Below are positions 53,608 to 64,000 of a stretch of DNA of 64,000 nt, piece after piece. The DNA is from Gaertneriomyces semiglobifer. Taxonomy: Eukaryota > Chytridiomycota > Chytridiomycetes > Spizellomycetales > Spizellomycetaceae. The stretch covers positions 1-64,000 of the forward strand of contig JAHLKF010000006.1 in NCBI GenBank assembly GCA_025558075.1, written 5' to 3'. Positions within the stretch are counted from its first letter, which is position 1. The number at the start of each line of letters is the position of its first letter. The position numbers were made by a program, and so were the translations under genes. Under the pieces are notes generated by a model. The model did not search any database. It was not told the origin of the DNA and saw only the letters and a list, made by a program, of their open reading frames with translations.

Positions 53608-56600
53608 CGCACATGCCGCTGAACTTGCACACGACGACGAGGACTCCGCCCCGCCCGACTCCGACCCTGACACCGACTCTGATCCCGAGGCCTTCCTTGT
53701 CTTATCGACTGACCGTGACGCGCCGCACTCCATCGCTCTCGATTCGGGCGCCACGCATAGCATCATTCGCGACCGCTTTCTCCTGACGGAATTTCAAGCT
53801 TTTCCCTCGGCCCGGCAATTCTCCGGCATCGGCACGTGCGCTGCTTACGGCAAGGGAACCTTAATCATCAACACACGTCACGGTTTACTTAAGCTTACTG
53901 ACGTGCTCTATGCTCCCGAATGTCCGCGGAACCTGCTCTCCTTCGCATCATTGGCCCAGTCTCGTTATGCCTTAGACTTCTCGGCTGATCTTAGTGCCGG
54001 GTGGATTACTCATCGCAAGTCGGGTGCTCGTGTAGCTGATGTCATACGTCACAATAAACTTTATTTTATTGCTGGGTATACCACTGCCTCTCCGGCTGAA
54101 TATGAGGCGTTTACCACCCATGTCCGCAAGTCCGCGCGCATTGCGCATCGTACGTCGCGTGCCGCCCCCCGTGACCCCCCGTCCGTGACTACGCCCCCGG
54201 TTACCGTCACTGCGCCTCCGACGGCACAGCAACTTCACGCGCCCGACACGGTGGCACAGCACTTTCCGACAAATCGACCAGAATCGATCAATTCGACCGA
54301 GTTGACACCGTCGACACCGCCGACACCTCCGACACCTGCGATTGCGGCTGCTGACACTGTTTATTCACAAGATATACCGCCTACTTCACATGTTATCGCT
54401 GATCCTGCCCCTAGTTCCGCTGACTCTGTTACTCTTAAGCTCTGGCACCTACGTTTCGGTCATCCGAGCGCTGCTAATCTCCAACTAGCGCTTTGCGCAT
54501 ACGGTATTTCCGCGCCCGGCACCCTTGCGACCTGCATTGGGTGTCGTGTCGCTAAGTCCCGACGCTCTCCATTCAATCATGACAACCCCCAACCTGCAAC
54601 CCGCGTCCTCGGTCGCATCCACAGCGACGTACAGTCAGTCGCGCATGACACACTCGATCACTGCCCGTACCTTGTCATGTTCATCGACGAACTTACTCGA
54701 TACGCACATGTCGCCATCATCAAAAATAAACACGATGTCCCCGCTGAATTCCACGCTTTCCGTCAACATGCTGAAAACCTCCATGGGTGCAAAATCCTTG
54801 AACTACAATGCGACAACGGCGGCGAATACCTGAGTCATGCCCTTGTCGGCGATCTTCGGCAGCACGGCACCCGGGTTCGTCCCACCCACGCATACTCTCC
54901 GGCACAAAACGGCATCGCCGAGCGTTATAATCAGACGTTAATGACACAAACCCGGGCGGTCATGCTGTCGAGTCACATACCTCAGCACCTGTGGGGGGAA
55001 ATCGTCGTTGCTGTCAACTACCTCCGTCAGCGCACGCGGTCCCGCGCCATCGGCAATGCAACTCCATACGAAAAATGGCACGGTTCTCCCGCGGACGTGG
55101 CGAACCTGCGGGTCTTGTAGTCCGACGCTTATGTTCATATCCCCGTCGAACGCCGTCCCCATAAAAAGCTCGAACCCCGGGCCCGTCGCATGAAACTGAT
55201 CGGGTACACTGACTCCACCGGTTACCATTTGCGCGATCCCCTGACACAGCGCATTCATCAGTCCCGCGACGTCACGTTCGATGAAACCAACTATGTCGAT
55301 CCCGCTCCCGACGCTCTCGATGATGAAGTTTTTGAAGTCGAGTACATTGTCGATGACCGGATCGCACCGACGGGGGAGCATCAATATTTTGTTAAGTACG
55401 TCGGGTATTCTGAACCTGAATGGAACGATGCGTTCAACTTACACGGCTTGCAAGCGCTGCGCTCACCTGATCGTCATGCCTGGCAGCAGGCCATCGATAA
55501 AGAGCTCCAGTCCTTACTTGACAATCAGACGTGGATGCCCGTCGATGCCTTGCCGTCTGATGCTTATGCCATCGATTCTAAATGGGTTTTCAAGATTAAA
55601 CATCACCCGGACGGGTCCATCAAGAAGTATAAGGCCCGCCTTGTTGCTCGTGGGTTTACCCAGCGCCCGGGTCTCGATTTCAATGAAACCTATGCCCCGG
55701 TTGTCAAGTTCAGCACGCTCCGCCTGCTATTGGCTCTCTCTCAGCTCTTCGGCCTTGTCGTCCACCAAATGGATGTCCTCACGGCATTCCTGAACGCTGT
55801 AATCGACACCGACATTCATATGCAACTCCCCGACGGGTCGTACGTTAAACTCCTACGTTCGATCTATGGGTTAAAGCAGTCACCGCGCTTATGGAACCAA
55901 ACACTTGACACGTATCTGAAGTCCGTCGGTTTCCAACCCACGGTTCTCGACACCGCGCTGTACATTCGTCCCGTTGCCGGCGGCACACCTGACATCATTG
56001 CCCTGTACGTCGATGACCTCACCATCTGCTCCACGACGGCCCGCATGCGGTCCATCAAGGACGGTCTTGCCCGGCGTTTCGCGATGGAGGACATGGGGGA
56101 GATTTCGTACATTCTTGGCATTGAAGTCACACGCACTGCTGACACACTGACACTGAACCAAGGCAAATACATTGAATGACATGCTCCTTCGCTATGGCCT
56201 TGCCGATGCCACATCTGTCACTGTTCCACTGTCGCCCAGCTTATCGCTTGTCGCTGCCACCGACGACGACGTCCTGGCTGATCAAAAAATTTATCAGTCA
56301 ATAATCGGCAGTTTGATGTATCTTACCATCGCTACACGGCCCGATCTCGCATTCGCAATCTCCAAACTGTCCCGCTTCTTGTCGAAACCAACTGAACAGC
56401 ATCTGAGTGCTGCTCGCCGTGTCCTCCGCTATGTAAAAGGCACTCGCAACCTCAAGCTCTTGTATGGCCCTAGAGACGGGGGAGTATCCTCCCTACATGG
56501 TTATTCCGACGCTGATTTCGCGGCAAATGCTGAAAATCGACGTTCGACGTCGGCGTACCTCTTCTTGCTGAACGGAGGCGCTATTTCGTGGGCATCTAAG

Positions 56601-57244
56601 CTCCAGAACTGCACAGCACAATCTACAGCAGAAGCGGAATACATTGCATTAGCTGAGGCCGCCAAAGAGGCAGTATGGCTCCGTCGACTGATGATCGCGC
56701 TCCTTGAGCACTTTCCACGAAATAACACCCACAAGTCCATTCTCCCGGGCACTGAACATGGCCCCGACACGCACGGCGCTCTAACAGTGTACGAGGACAA
56801 CCAGGCAGCCATCAAACTTGTCAACAACCCAGTTAATCACAATCGCACCAAGCACATTGATCTCCGCCATCATTTCATCCGCGAAAAAGTTCATCAGACC
56901 CAGGAAATCGCTCTCCGCTATGTATCCACCAATAATCAGCTTGCTGATGGACTTACCAAGGCTCTAGCTGCTCCTGCTCTGAATAGCATGCATCCTCGCA
57001 TGGGTCTCCATATGTCCGACGCTTCTGACAAGTTGCTGACAGCGCCCGACACTGCTGACAAGCTGCTGACAGTGCCTGACAAGGTGTCTGACACTGCTGA
57101 CAGGTTGCTGACAATGCCTGACACTGCTGACAAGCTGCTGAAAGGTGCCGAACACTGAAAATAAGCACTGAACAGCTGCACTGAACAGCTGCTGAAGGTG
57201 TCGGGCAGTTTGCAGGAAATGTCGTGCATGCACCGAGGGGGGAG
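53608..57244 (+). pseudogene. Array unit 2, broken gag-pol
   Basis: Carries the same TAG (55118-55120) and the same extra A (near 56173) as unit 1, plus the same QFSG variant in the protease region, so units 1 and 2 are sister copies. A few private substitutions (for example Cys for Arg at LALCAYG, Met for Thr at YLVMFID). Confidence 0.88.
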
Positions 57245-57521
57245 TGTTGTAAGGGGGTCCCGGTGACATACACGTCATAGGGATACCCTAACCAGGGCGC
57301 GCGCTATGACATGGGTTCTTATCCATATCAGTATGTACACGTGCGTCATGTGCCCATGAGCACGTGACCCATGTGACTGGGTGCCCTGACACCCGACACG
57401 TGACCTTTTCCGTCGGGTGGTTCTCTTATGCCGGGCATTCAACTGTACTCTTAGAACCTTAGACTTGAATACACATAAGCTTATTAGAAGGACCAGAGCC
57501 TCAGCAGGATCCTCTGCAACA
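57245..57521 (+). repeat. Array LTR 3 (277 bp)
   Basis: Same termini and junction; differs by a single base from its neighbours in the region ctgggtgccctgac. Confidence 0.9.
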
Positions 57522-60500
57522 CGCACATGCCGCTGAACTTGCACACGACGACGAGGACTCCGCCCCGCCCGACTCCGACGCTGACACTGACTCCGATCCC
57601 GAGGCCTTCCTTGTCTTATCGACTGACCGTGACGCGCCGCACTCCATTGCTCTCGACTCGGGCGCCACGCATAGCATCATTCGCGACCGCTTTCTCCTGA
57701 TGGAATTTCAAGCTTTTCCCTCGGCCCGCAAATCTCCGGCATCGGCACGTGCGCTGCTTACGGCAAGGGAACCTTAATCATCAACACACGTCACGGTTTA
57801 CTTAAGCTTACTGACGTGCTCTATGCTCCCGAATGTCCGCGGAACCTGCTCTCCTTCGCATCATTGGCCCAGTCTCGTTATGCCTTAGACTTCTCGGCTG
57901 ATCTTAGTGCCGGGTGGATTACTCATCGCAAGTCGGGTGCTCGTGTAGCTGATGTCATACGTCACAATAAACTTTATTTTATTGCTGGGTATACCACTGC
58001 CTCTCCGGCTGAATATGAGGCGTTTACCACCCATGTCCGCAAGTCCGCGCGCATTGCGCATCGTACGTTGCGTGCCGCCCCCCGTGACCCCCCGTCCGTG
58101 ACTACGCCCCCGGTTACCGTCACTGCGCCTCCGACGGCACAGCAACTTCACGCGCCCGACACGGTGGCACAGCACTTTCCGACAAATCGACCAGAATCGA
58201 TCAATTCGACCGAGTTGACACCGTCGACACCGCCGACACCTCCGACACCTGCGATTGCGGCTGCTGACACTGTTTATTCACAAGATATACCGCCTACTTC
58301 ACATGTTATCGCTGATCCTGCCCCTAGTTCCGCTGACTCTGTTACTCTTAAGCTCTGGCACCTACGTTTCGGTCATCCGAGCGCTGCTAATCTCCAACTA
58401 GCGCTTCGCGCATACGGTATTTCCGCGCCCGGCACCCTTGCGACCTGCATTGGGTGTCGTGTCGCTAAGTCCCGACGCTCTCCATTCAATCATGACAACC
58501 CCCAACCTGCAACCCGCGTCCTCGGTCGCATCCACAGCGACGTGCAGTCAGTCGAGCATGACACACTCGATCACTGCCCGTACCTTGTCACGTTCATCGA
58601 CGAACTTACTCGATACGCACATGTCGCCATCATCAAAAATAAACACGATGTCCCCGCTGAATTCCACGCTTTCCGTCAACATGCTGAAAACCTCCATGGG
58701 TGCAAAATCCTTGAACTACAATGCGACAACGGCGGCGAATACCTGAGTCATGCCCTTGTCGGCGATCTTCGGCAGCACGGCACCCGGGTTCGTCCCACCC
58801 ACGCATACTCTCCGGCACAAAACGGCATCGCCGAGCGTTATAATCAGACGTTAATGACACAAACCCGGGCGGTCATGCTGTCGAGTCACATACCTCAGCA
58901 CCTGTGGGGGGAAATCGTCGTTGCTGTCAACTACCTCCGTCAGCGCACGCGGTCCCGCGCCATCGGCAATGCAACTCCATACGAAAAATGGCACGGTTCT
59001 CCCGCGGACGTGGCGAACCTGCGGGTCTTGTGGTCCGACGCTTATGTTCATATCCCCGTCGAACGCCGTCCCCATAAAAAGCTCGAACCCCGGGCCCGTC
59101 GCATGAAACTGATCGGGTACACTGACTCCACCGGTTACCATTTCTACGATCCCCTGACACAGCGCATTCATCGGTCCCGCGACGTCACGTTCGATGAAAC
59201 CAACTATGTCGATCCCGCTCCCGACGCTCTCGATGATGAAGTTTTTGAAGTCGAGTACATTGTCGATGACCGGATCGCACCGACGGGGGAGCATCAATAT
59301 TTTGTTAAGTACGTCGGGTATTCTGAACCTGAATGGAACGATGCGTTCAACTTACACGGCTTGCAAGCGCTGCGCTCACCTGATCGTCATGCCTGGCAGC
59401 AGGCCATCGATAAAGAGCTCCAGTCCTTACTTGACAATCAGACGTGGATGCCCGTCGATGCCTTGCCGTCTGATGCTTATGCCATCGATTCTAAATGGGT
59501 TTTCAAGATTAAACATCACCCGGACGGGTCCATCAAGAAGTATAAGGCCCGCCTTGCTGCTCGTGGGTTTACCCACCGCCCGGGTCTCGATTTCAATGAA
59601 ACCTATGCCCCGGTTGTCAAGTTCAGCACGCTCCGCCTGCTATTGGCTCTCTCTCAGCTCTTCGGCCTTGTCGTCCACCAAATGGATGTCCTCACGGCAT
59701 TCCTGAACGCTGTAATCGACACGGACATTCATATGCAACTCCCCGACGGGTCGTACGTTAAACTCCTACGTTTGATCTATGGGTTAAAGCAGTCACCGCG
59801 CTTATGGAACCAAACACTTGACACTTATCTGACGTCCGTCGGTTTCCAACCCACGGTTCTCGACACCGCGCTGTACATTCGTCCCGTTGCCGGCGGCACA
59901 CCTGACATCATTGCCCTGTACGTCGATGACCTCACCATCTGCTCCACGACGGCCCGCATGCGGTCCATCAAGGACGGTCTTGCCCGGCGTTTCGCGATGG
60001 AGGACATGGGGGAGATTTCGTACATTCTCGGCATTGAAGTCACACGCACTGCTGACACACTGACACTGAACCAAGGCAAATACATTGATGACATGCTCCT
60101 TCGCTATGGCCTTGCCGATGCCACATCTGTCACTGTTCCACTGTCGCCCAGCTTATCGCTTGTCGCTGCCACCGACGATGACGTCCTGGCTGATCAAAAA
60201 ATTTATCAGTCAATAATCGGCAGTTTGATGTATCTTACCATCGCTACACGGCCCGATCTCGCATTCGCAATCTCCAAACTGTCCCGCTTCTTGTCGAAAC
60301 CAACTGAACAGCATCTGAGTGGTGCTCGCTGTGTCCTCCGCTATGTAGAAGGGCACTCGCAACCTCAAGCTCTTGTATGGCCCTAGAGACGGGGGAGTAT
60401 CCTCCCTACATGGTTATTCCGACGCTGATTTCGCGGCAAATGCTGAAAATCGACGTTCGACGTCGGCGTACCTCTTCTTGCTGAACGGAGGCGCTATTTC

Positions 60501-61157
60501 GTGGGCATCTAAGCTCCAGAACTGCACAGCACAATCTACAGCAGAAGCGGAATACATTGCATTAGCTGAGGCCGCCAAAGAGGCAGTATGGCTCCGTCGA
60601 CTGATGATCGCGCTCCTTGAGCACTTTCCACGAAATAACACCCACAAGTCCATTCTCCCGGGCACTGAACATGGCCCCGACACGCACGGCGCTCTAACAG
60701 TGTACGAGGACAACCAGGCAGCCATCAAACTTGTCAACAACCCAGTTAATCACAATCGCACCAAGCACATTGATCTCCGCCATCATTTCATCCGCGAAAA
60801 AGTGCATCAGACCCAGGAAATCGCTCTCCGCTATGTATCCACCAATAATCAGCTTGCTGATGGACTTACCAAGGTTCTAGCTGCTCCTGCTCTGAATAGC
60901 ATGCATCCTCGCATGGGTCTCCATATGTCCGACGCTTCTGACAAGTTGCTGACAGCGCCCGACACTGCTGACAAGCTGCTGACAGTGCCTGACAAGGTGT
61001 CTGACACTGCTGACAGGTTGCTGACAATGCCTGACACTGCTGACAAGCTGCTGAAAGGTGCCGAACACTGAAAATAAGCACTGAACAGCTGCACTGAACA
61101 GCTGCTGAAGGTGTCGGGCAGTTTGCAGGAAATGTCGTGCATGCACCGAGGGGGGAG
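57522..61157 (+). pseudogene. Array unit 3, broken gag-pol with longest surviving frame
   Basis: Lacks the TAG and extra A of units 1 and 2, so a frame of 856 codons (57816-60386) spans integrase, truncated chromodomain and RT with YVDD. It is broken instead by a one-base loss in the protease region near 57728 and a one-base gain near 60350 (gtagaagggcac), after which RNase H continues in another frame to 61071. One base shorter than the other units. Confidence 0.88.
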
Positions 61158-61434
61158 TGTTGTAAGGGGGTCCCGGTGACATACACGTCATAGGGATACC
61201 CTAACCAGGGCGCGCGCTATGACATGGGTTCTTATCCATATCAGTATGTACACGTGCGTCATGTGCCCATGAGCACGTGACCCATGTGACTGGGTGCGCT
61301 GACACCCGACACGTGACCTTTTCCGTCGGGTGGTTCTCTTATGCCGGGCATTCAACTGTACTCTTAGAACCTTAGACTTGAATACACATAAGCTTATTAG
61401 AAGGACCAGAGCCTCAGCAGGATCCTCTGCAACA
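61158..61434 (+). repeat. Array LTR 4 (277 bp)
   Basis: Same termini and same junction to gag. Confidence 0.9.
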
Positions 61435-63147
61435 CGCACATGCCGCTGAACTTGCACACGACGACGAGGACTCCGCCCCGCCCGACTCCGACGCTGACAC
61501 CGACTCTGATCCCGAGGCCTTCCTTGTCTTATCGACTGACCGTGACGCGCCGCACTCCATCGCTCTCGATTCGGGCGCCACGCATAGCATCATTCGCGAC
61601 CGCTTTCTCCTGACGGATTTTCAAGCTTTTCCCTCGGCCTGGCAAATCTCCGGCATCGGCACGTGCGCTGCTTACGGCAAGGGAACCTTAATCATCAACA
61701 CACGTCACGGTTTACTTAAGCTTACTGACGTGCTCTATGCTCCCGAATGTCCGCGGAACCTGCTCTCCTTCGCATCATTGGCCCAGTCTCGTTATGCCTT
61801 AGACTTCTCGGCTGATCTTAGTGCCGGGTGGATTACTCATCGCAAGTCGGGTGCTCGTGTAGCTGATGTCATACGTCACAATAAACTTTATTTTATTGCT
61901 GGGTATACCACTGCCTCTCCGGCTGAATATGAGGCCTTTACCACCCATGTCCGCAAGTCCGCGCGCATTGCGCATCGTACGTTGCGTGCCGCCCCCCGTG
62001 ACCCCCCGTCCGTGACTACGCCCCCGGTTACCGTCACTGCGCCTCCGACGGCACAGCAACTTCACGCGCCCGACACGGTGGCACAGCACTTTCCGACAAA
62101 TCGACCAGAATCGATCAATTCGACCGAGTTGACACCGTCGACACCGCCGACACCTCCGACACCTGCGATTGCGGCTGCTGACACTGTTTATTCACAAGAT
62201 ATACCGCCTACTTCACATGTTATCGCTGATCCTGCCCCTAGTTCCGCTGACTCTGTTACTCTTAAGCTCTGGCACCTACGTTTCGGTCATCCGAGCGCTG
62301 CTAATCTTGAACTAGCGGTTCGCGCATACGGTATTTCCGTGCCCGGCACCCTTGCGACCTGCGTTGGGTGTCGTGTCGCTAAGTCCCGACGCTCTCCATT
62401 CAATCATGACAACCCCCAACCTGCAACCCGCGTCCTCGGTCGCATCCACAGCGACGTGCAGTCAGTCGAGCATGACACACTCGATCACTGCCCGTACCTT
62501 GTCACGTTCATCGACGAACTTACTCGATACGCACATGTTGCCATCATCAAAAATAAACACGATGTCCCCGCTGAATTCCACGCTTCCCGTCAACATGCTG
62601 AAAACCTCCATGGGTGCAACATCCTTGAACTACAATGCGACAACGGCGGCGAATACCTGAGTCATGCCCTTGTCGGCGATCTTCGGCAGCACGGCACCCG
62701 GGTTCGTCCCACCCACACATACTCTCCGGCACAAAACGCCATCGCCGAGCGTTATAAACAGACGTTAATGACACAAACCCGGGCGGTCATGCTGTCGAGT
62801 CACATACCTCAGCACCTGTGGGGGGAAATCGTCGTTGCTGTCAACTACCTCCGTCAGCGCACGCGGTCCCGCGCCATCGGCAATGCAACTCCATACGAAA
62901 AATGGCACGGTTCTCCCGCGGACGTGGCGAACCTGAGGGTCTTGTGGTCCGACGCTTATGTTCATATCCCCGTCGAACGCCGTCCCCATAAAAAGCTCGA
63001 ACCCCGGGCCCGTCGCATGAAACTGATCGGGTACACTGACTCCACGGGTTACCGTTTCTACGATCCCTGACACAGCGCATTCATCGGTCCCACGACGTCA
63101 CGTTCGATGAAACCAACTATGTCGATCCCGCTCCCGACGCTCTCGAT
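61435..63147 (+). pseudogene. Array unit 4, truncated
   Basis: Protease and integrase frame runs to 63070, where loss of one C (gatccctgacac) shifts it. The unit stops at ctcgat (63147), where the second LTR element begins. Chromodomain, RT and RNase H are absent from the window. Confidence 0.88.
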
Positions 63148-63605
63148 TGTAGAAGGATTATGATCGGACGGTAGGGTTTCCAAGAGGATTACTCCACTCC
63201 TAATGATCTCCTTTGTTAAGAGCCGGACGTCCAAGTGTCCGCCGGCGGTATAATAGATGTGTTATTGCCTGCAGGGCTAGGGATGAGAGGCGTCGGAGAA
63301 CTTATAAGACTGCTGAATCTAAGGGAGCAGGATGATCAGTCTCTGGTCTTAGAACTGCCGGATGTCTTACTCGTTCAGATGCGACGGGACTTATAGATCT
63401 GAGTAGAACCTCTTGTATTGCTCCTAGATCTATGTCTGCCTGATCTTCGTCGCTTAAGGCCGCGCGGCCCTCTTATAGGCCCCGCTAACCTAAGCGTCAA
63501 CAGAAATTACATCACATGACTTAGCTGACTAAGATGACTCTAACCCTGGTACTAGCGCGTCTATATACTTCTACTTATTACTAGCGGAAGTCTAAACCCG
63601 CTACA
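63148..63605 (-). repeat. 3' LTR of a second, unrelated LTR retroelement (458 bp)
   Basis: Termini TGTAG at 63148 and CTACA at 63605 are inverted copies. It directly interrupts copia unit 4. On the minus strand a purine tract (AGAAGGGGGGA) abuts TGTAG at 63605, which fixes the orientation: internal domain to the right, on the minus strand. A diverged relative lies at 13870. Confidence 0.85.
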
Positions 63606-63616
63606 TCCCCCCTTCT
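63606..63616 (-). other. Polypurine tract of the second element
   Basis: Minus-strand AGAAGGGGGGA immediately before the TGTAG of the LTR. Confidence 0.7.
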
Positions 63617-63648
63617 AAAGAAGCCGAAGGCAGGGGCTGCTAGAGCTC

Positions 63649-64000
63649 CTAGAGCAAGTGTAAGCCTTGCTGGTTAGTGGGCGGGATAACGGTATCCCAG
63701 TTGACGATGAAGAGGACGACCCATCGTTCGCCGATAGAACCGACGAAGTAAATAGCGTCGTTGACGGCGAGTCCAGTGCTATGGGGGTCCAAGACTGCGA
63801 CGGCCGTCAGGGTCCTGTGGATCTTGATGTTAAAGTTTGAGCGGATGTTGTGATGGTCGTGGCGCGGGTGCCCCAAGGGGTAGTTGGCGGCCATAGCGCT
63901 GTGAAAAGCGTTGGAGGCGGCAATACACTTGCGGGCGGCTACCAGCACGTGGTTGGCGAACCGGATCATGTCGGTTGGCCAAGGAGTGTAGACAAACTGG
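63649..64000 (-). CDS. C-terminal end of an ORF inside the second LTR element
   Basis: The minus frame is open from the right edge to a stop at 63649 (about 116 codons visible, entering as QFVYTPWPTDMIRFANHVLV). It lies 44 bp from the LTR, so it is the last ORF of the element. It does not look like copia RNase H, nor can I place it in RT or integrase; family unknown. Confidence 0.5.
   Translation of the reverse strand, partial: QFVYTPWPTDMIRFANHVLVAARKCIAASNAFHSAMAANYPLGHPRHDHHNIRSNFNIKIHRTLTAVAVLDPHSTGLAVNDAIYFVGSIGERWVVLFIVNWDTVIPPTNQQGLHLL

Larger units (their letters stand above)
49417..63147 (+). mobile_element. Head-to-tail tandem array of defective copia units (3.91 kb period)
   Basis: Four units with single shared LTRs: LTRs start at 49417, 53331, 57245 and 61158, periods 3914, 3914 and 3913 bp. 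Each has LTR, then gag from the zinc-knuckle-proximal region onward, protease, integrase, partial chromodomain, RT, RNase H and polypurine tract. All share two deletions relative to the element at 1895-6941: LTR end joined to mid-gag, and 120 bp at the chromodomain. The fourth unit is interrupted at 63147 by another LTR element. Units are nearly identical, so amplification is recent. Confidence 0.93.

Noticed and set aside
49417..63147. Array as independent insertions of the same element
   Set aside because: Single shared LTRs, exact period, identical deletions and no sign of flanking duplications between units.

Overview
The window is nuclear DNA of a fungus. Genes carry many short GT-AG introns (mostly 50-95 nt, several with a CTAAC-type branch site), and the gene set includes ERG6-type sterol C-24 methyltransferase, Nem1/Dullard phosphatase, Oxr1-type TLDc protein, ribosomal protein eL32 and nuclear tRNA genes. 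A spliced IFT22/RabL5 gene (intraflagellar transport) argues for a zoosporic, flagellated lineage such as a chytrid; that placement is inference.

Layout: 1-1.6 kb holds a head-to-head pair of F-box-like unknown genes. At 1.9-6.9 kb a minus-strand Ty1/copia element keeps an intact 1454-codon gag-pol with an unexpected chromodomain; its 3' LTR is cut to 57 bp. From 7 to 15.8 kb the DNA is repeat-rich: duplications, an inverted repeat, two spliced unknown genes, a broken LPMO gene, an old LTR relic, a strong hairpin and a helicase remnant. From 15.8 to 48 kb is ordinary gene-rich DNA: a seven-TM protein, RG-rich LRR protein, class II DnaJ, ZnT7-type zinc transporter, IFT22, Nem1-type phosphatase, a small secreted protein, ERG6, tRNA-Leu(CAG), RWD protein, a 58-aa CxxC protein, peroxiredoxin, CsbD-like protein, PRL phosphatase with a CaaX box, eL32, TLDc protein, tRNA-Gly(GCC), a nine-exon amino-acid transporter and an SDR.

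The right end is the most unusual part. A tRNA-Cys(GCA) gene is followed by about 0.8 kb of tandem repeats built from the 5' part of that tRNA. Interrupting these is a head-to-tail array of defective copia units of 3.91 kb (LTR-internal-LTR-internal-LTR-internal-LTR-partial internal). In every unit the 3' terminus of the LTR is joined directly to an internal gag site, removing the primer-binding site and gag start; every unit also shares a 120-bp in-frame deletion in the chromodomain, and each has its own or shared stops or frameshifts. The structure is what would be expected if an autointegration (deletion) circle had been amplified and integrated, though deletion followed by unequal recombination is an alternative. 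A second, unrelated LTR element (458-bp LTR, TGTAG...CTACA) interrupts the fourth unit and runs off the right edge; a diverged copy of its LTR lies at 13.9 kb.

Most genes here were assembled by reading across introns, so exon borders are my reading of splice signals and frame continuity, not transcript evidence.
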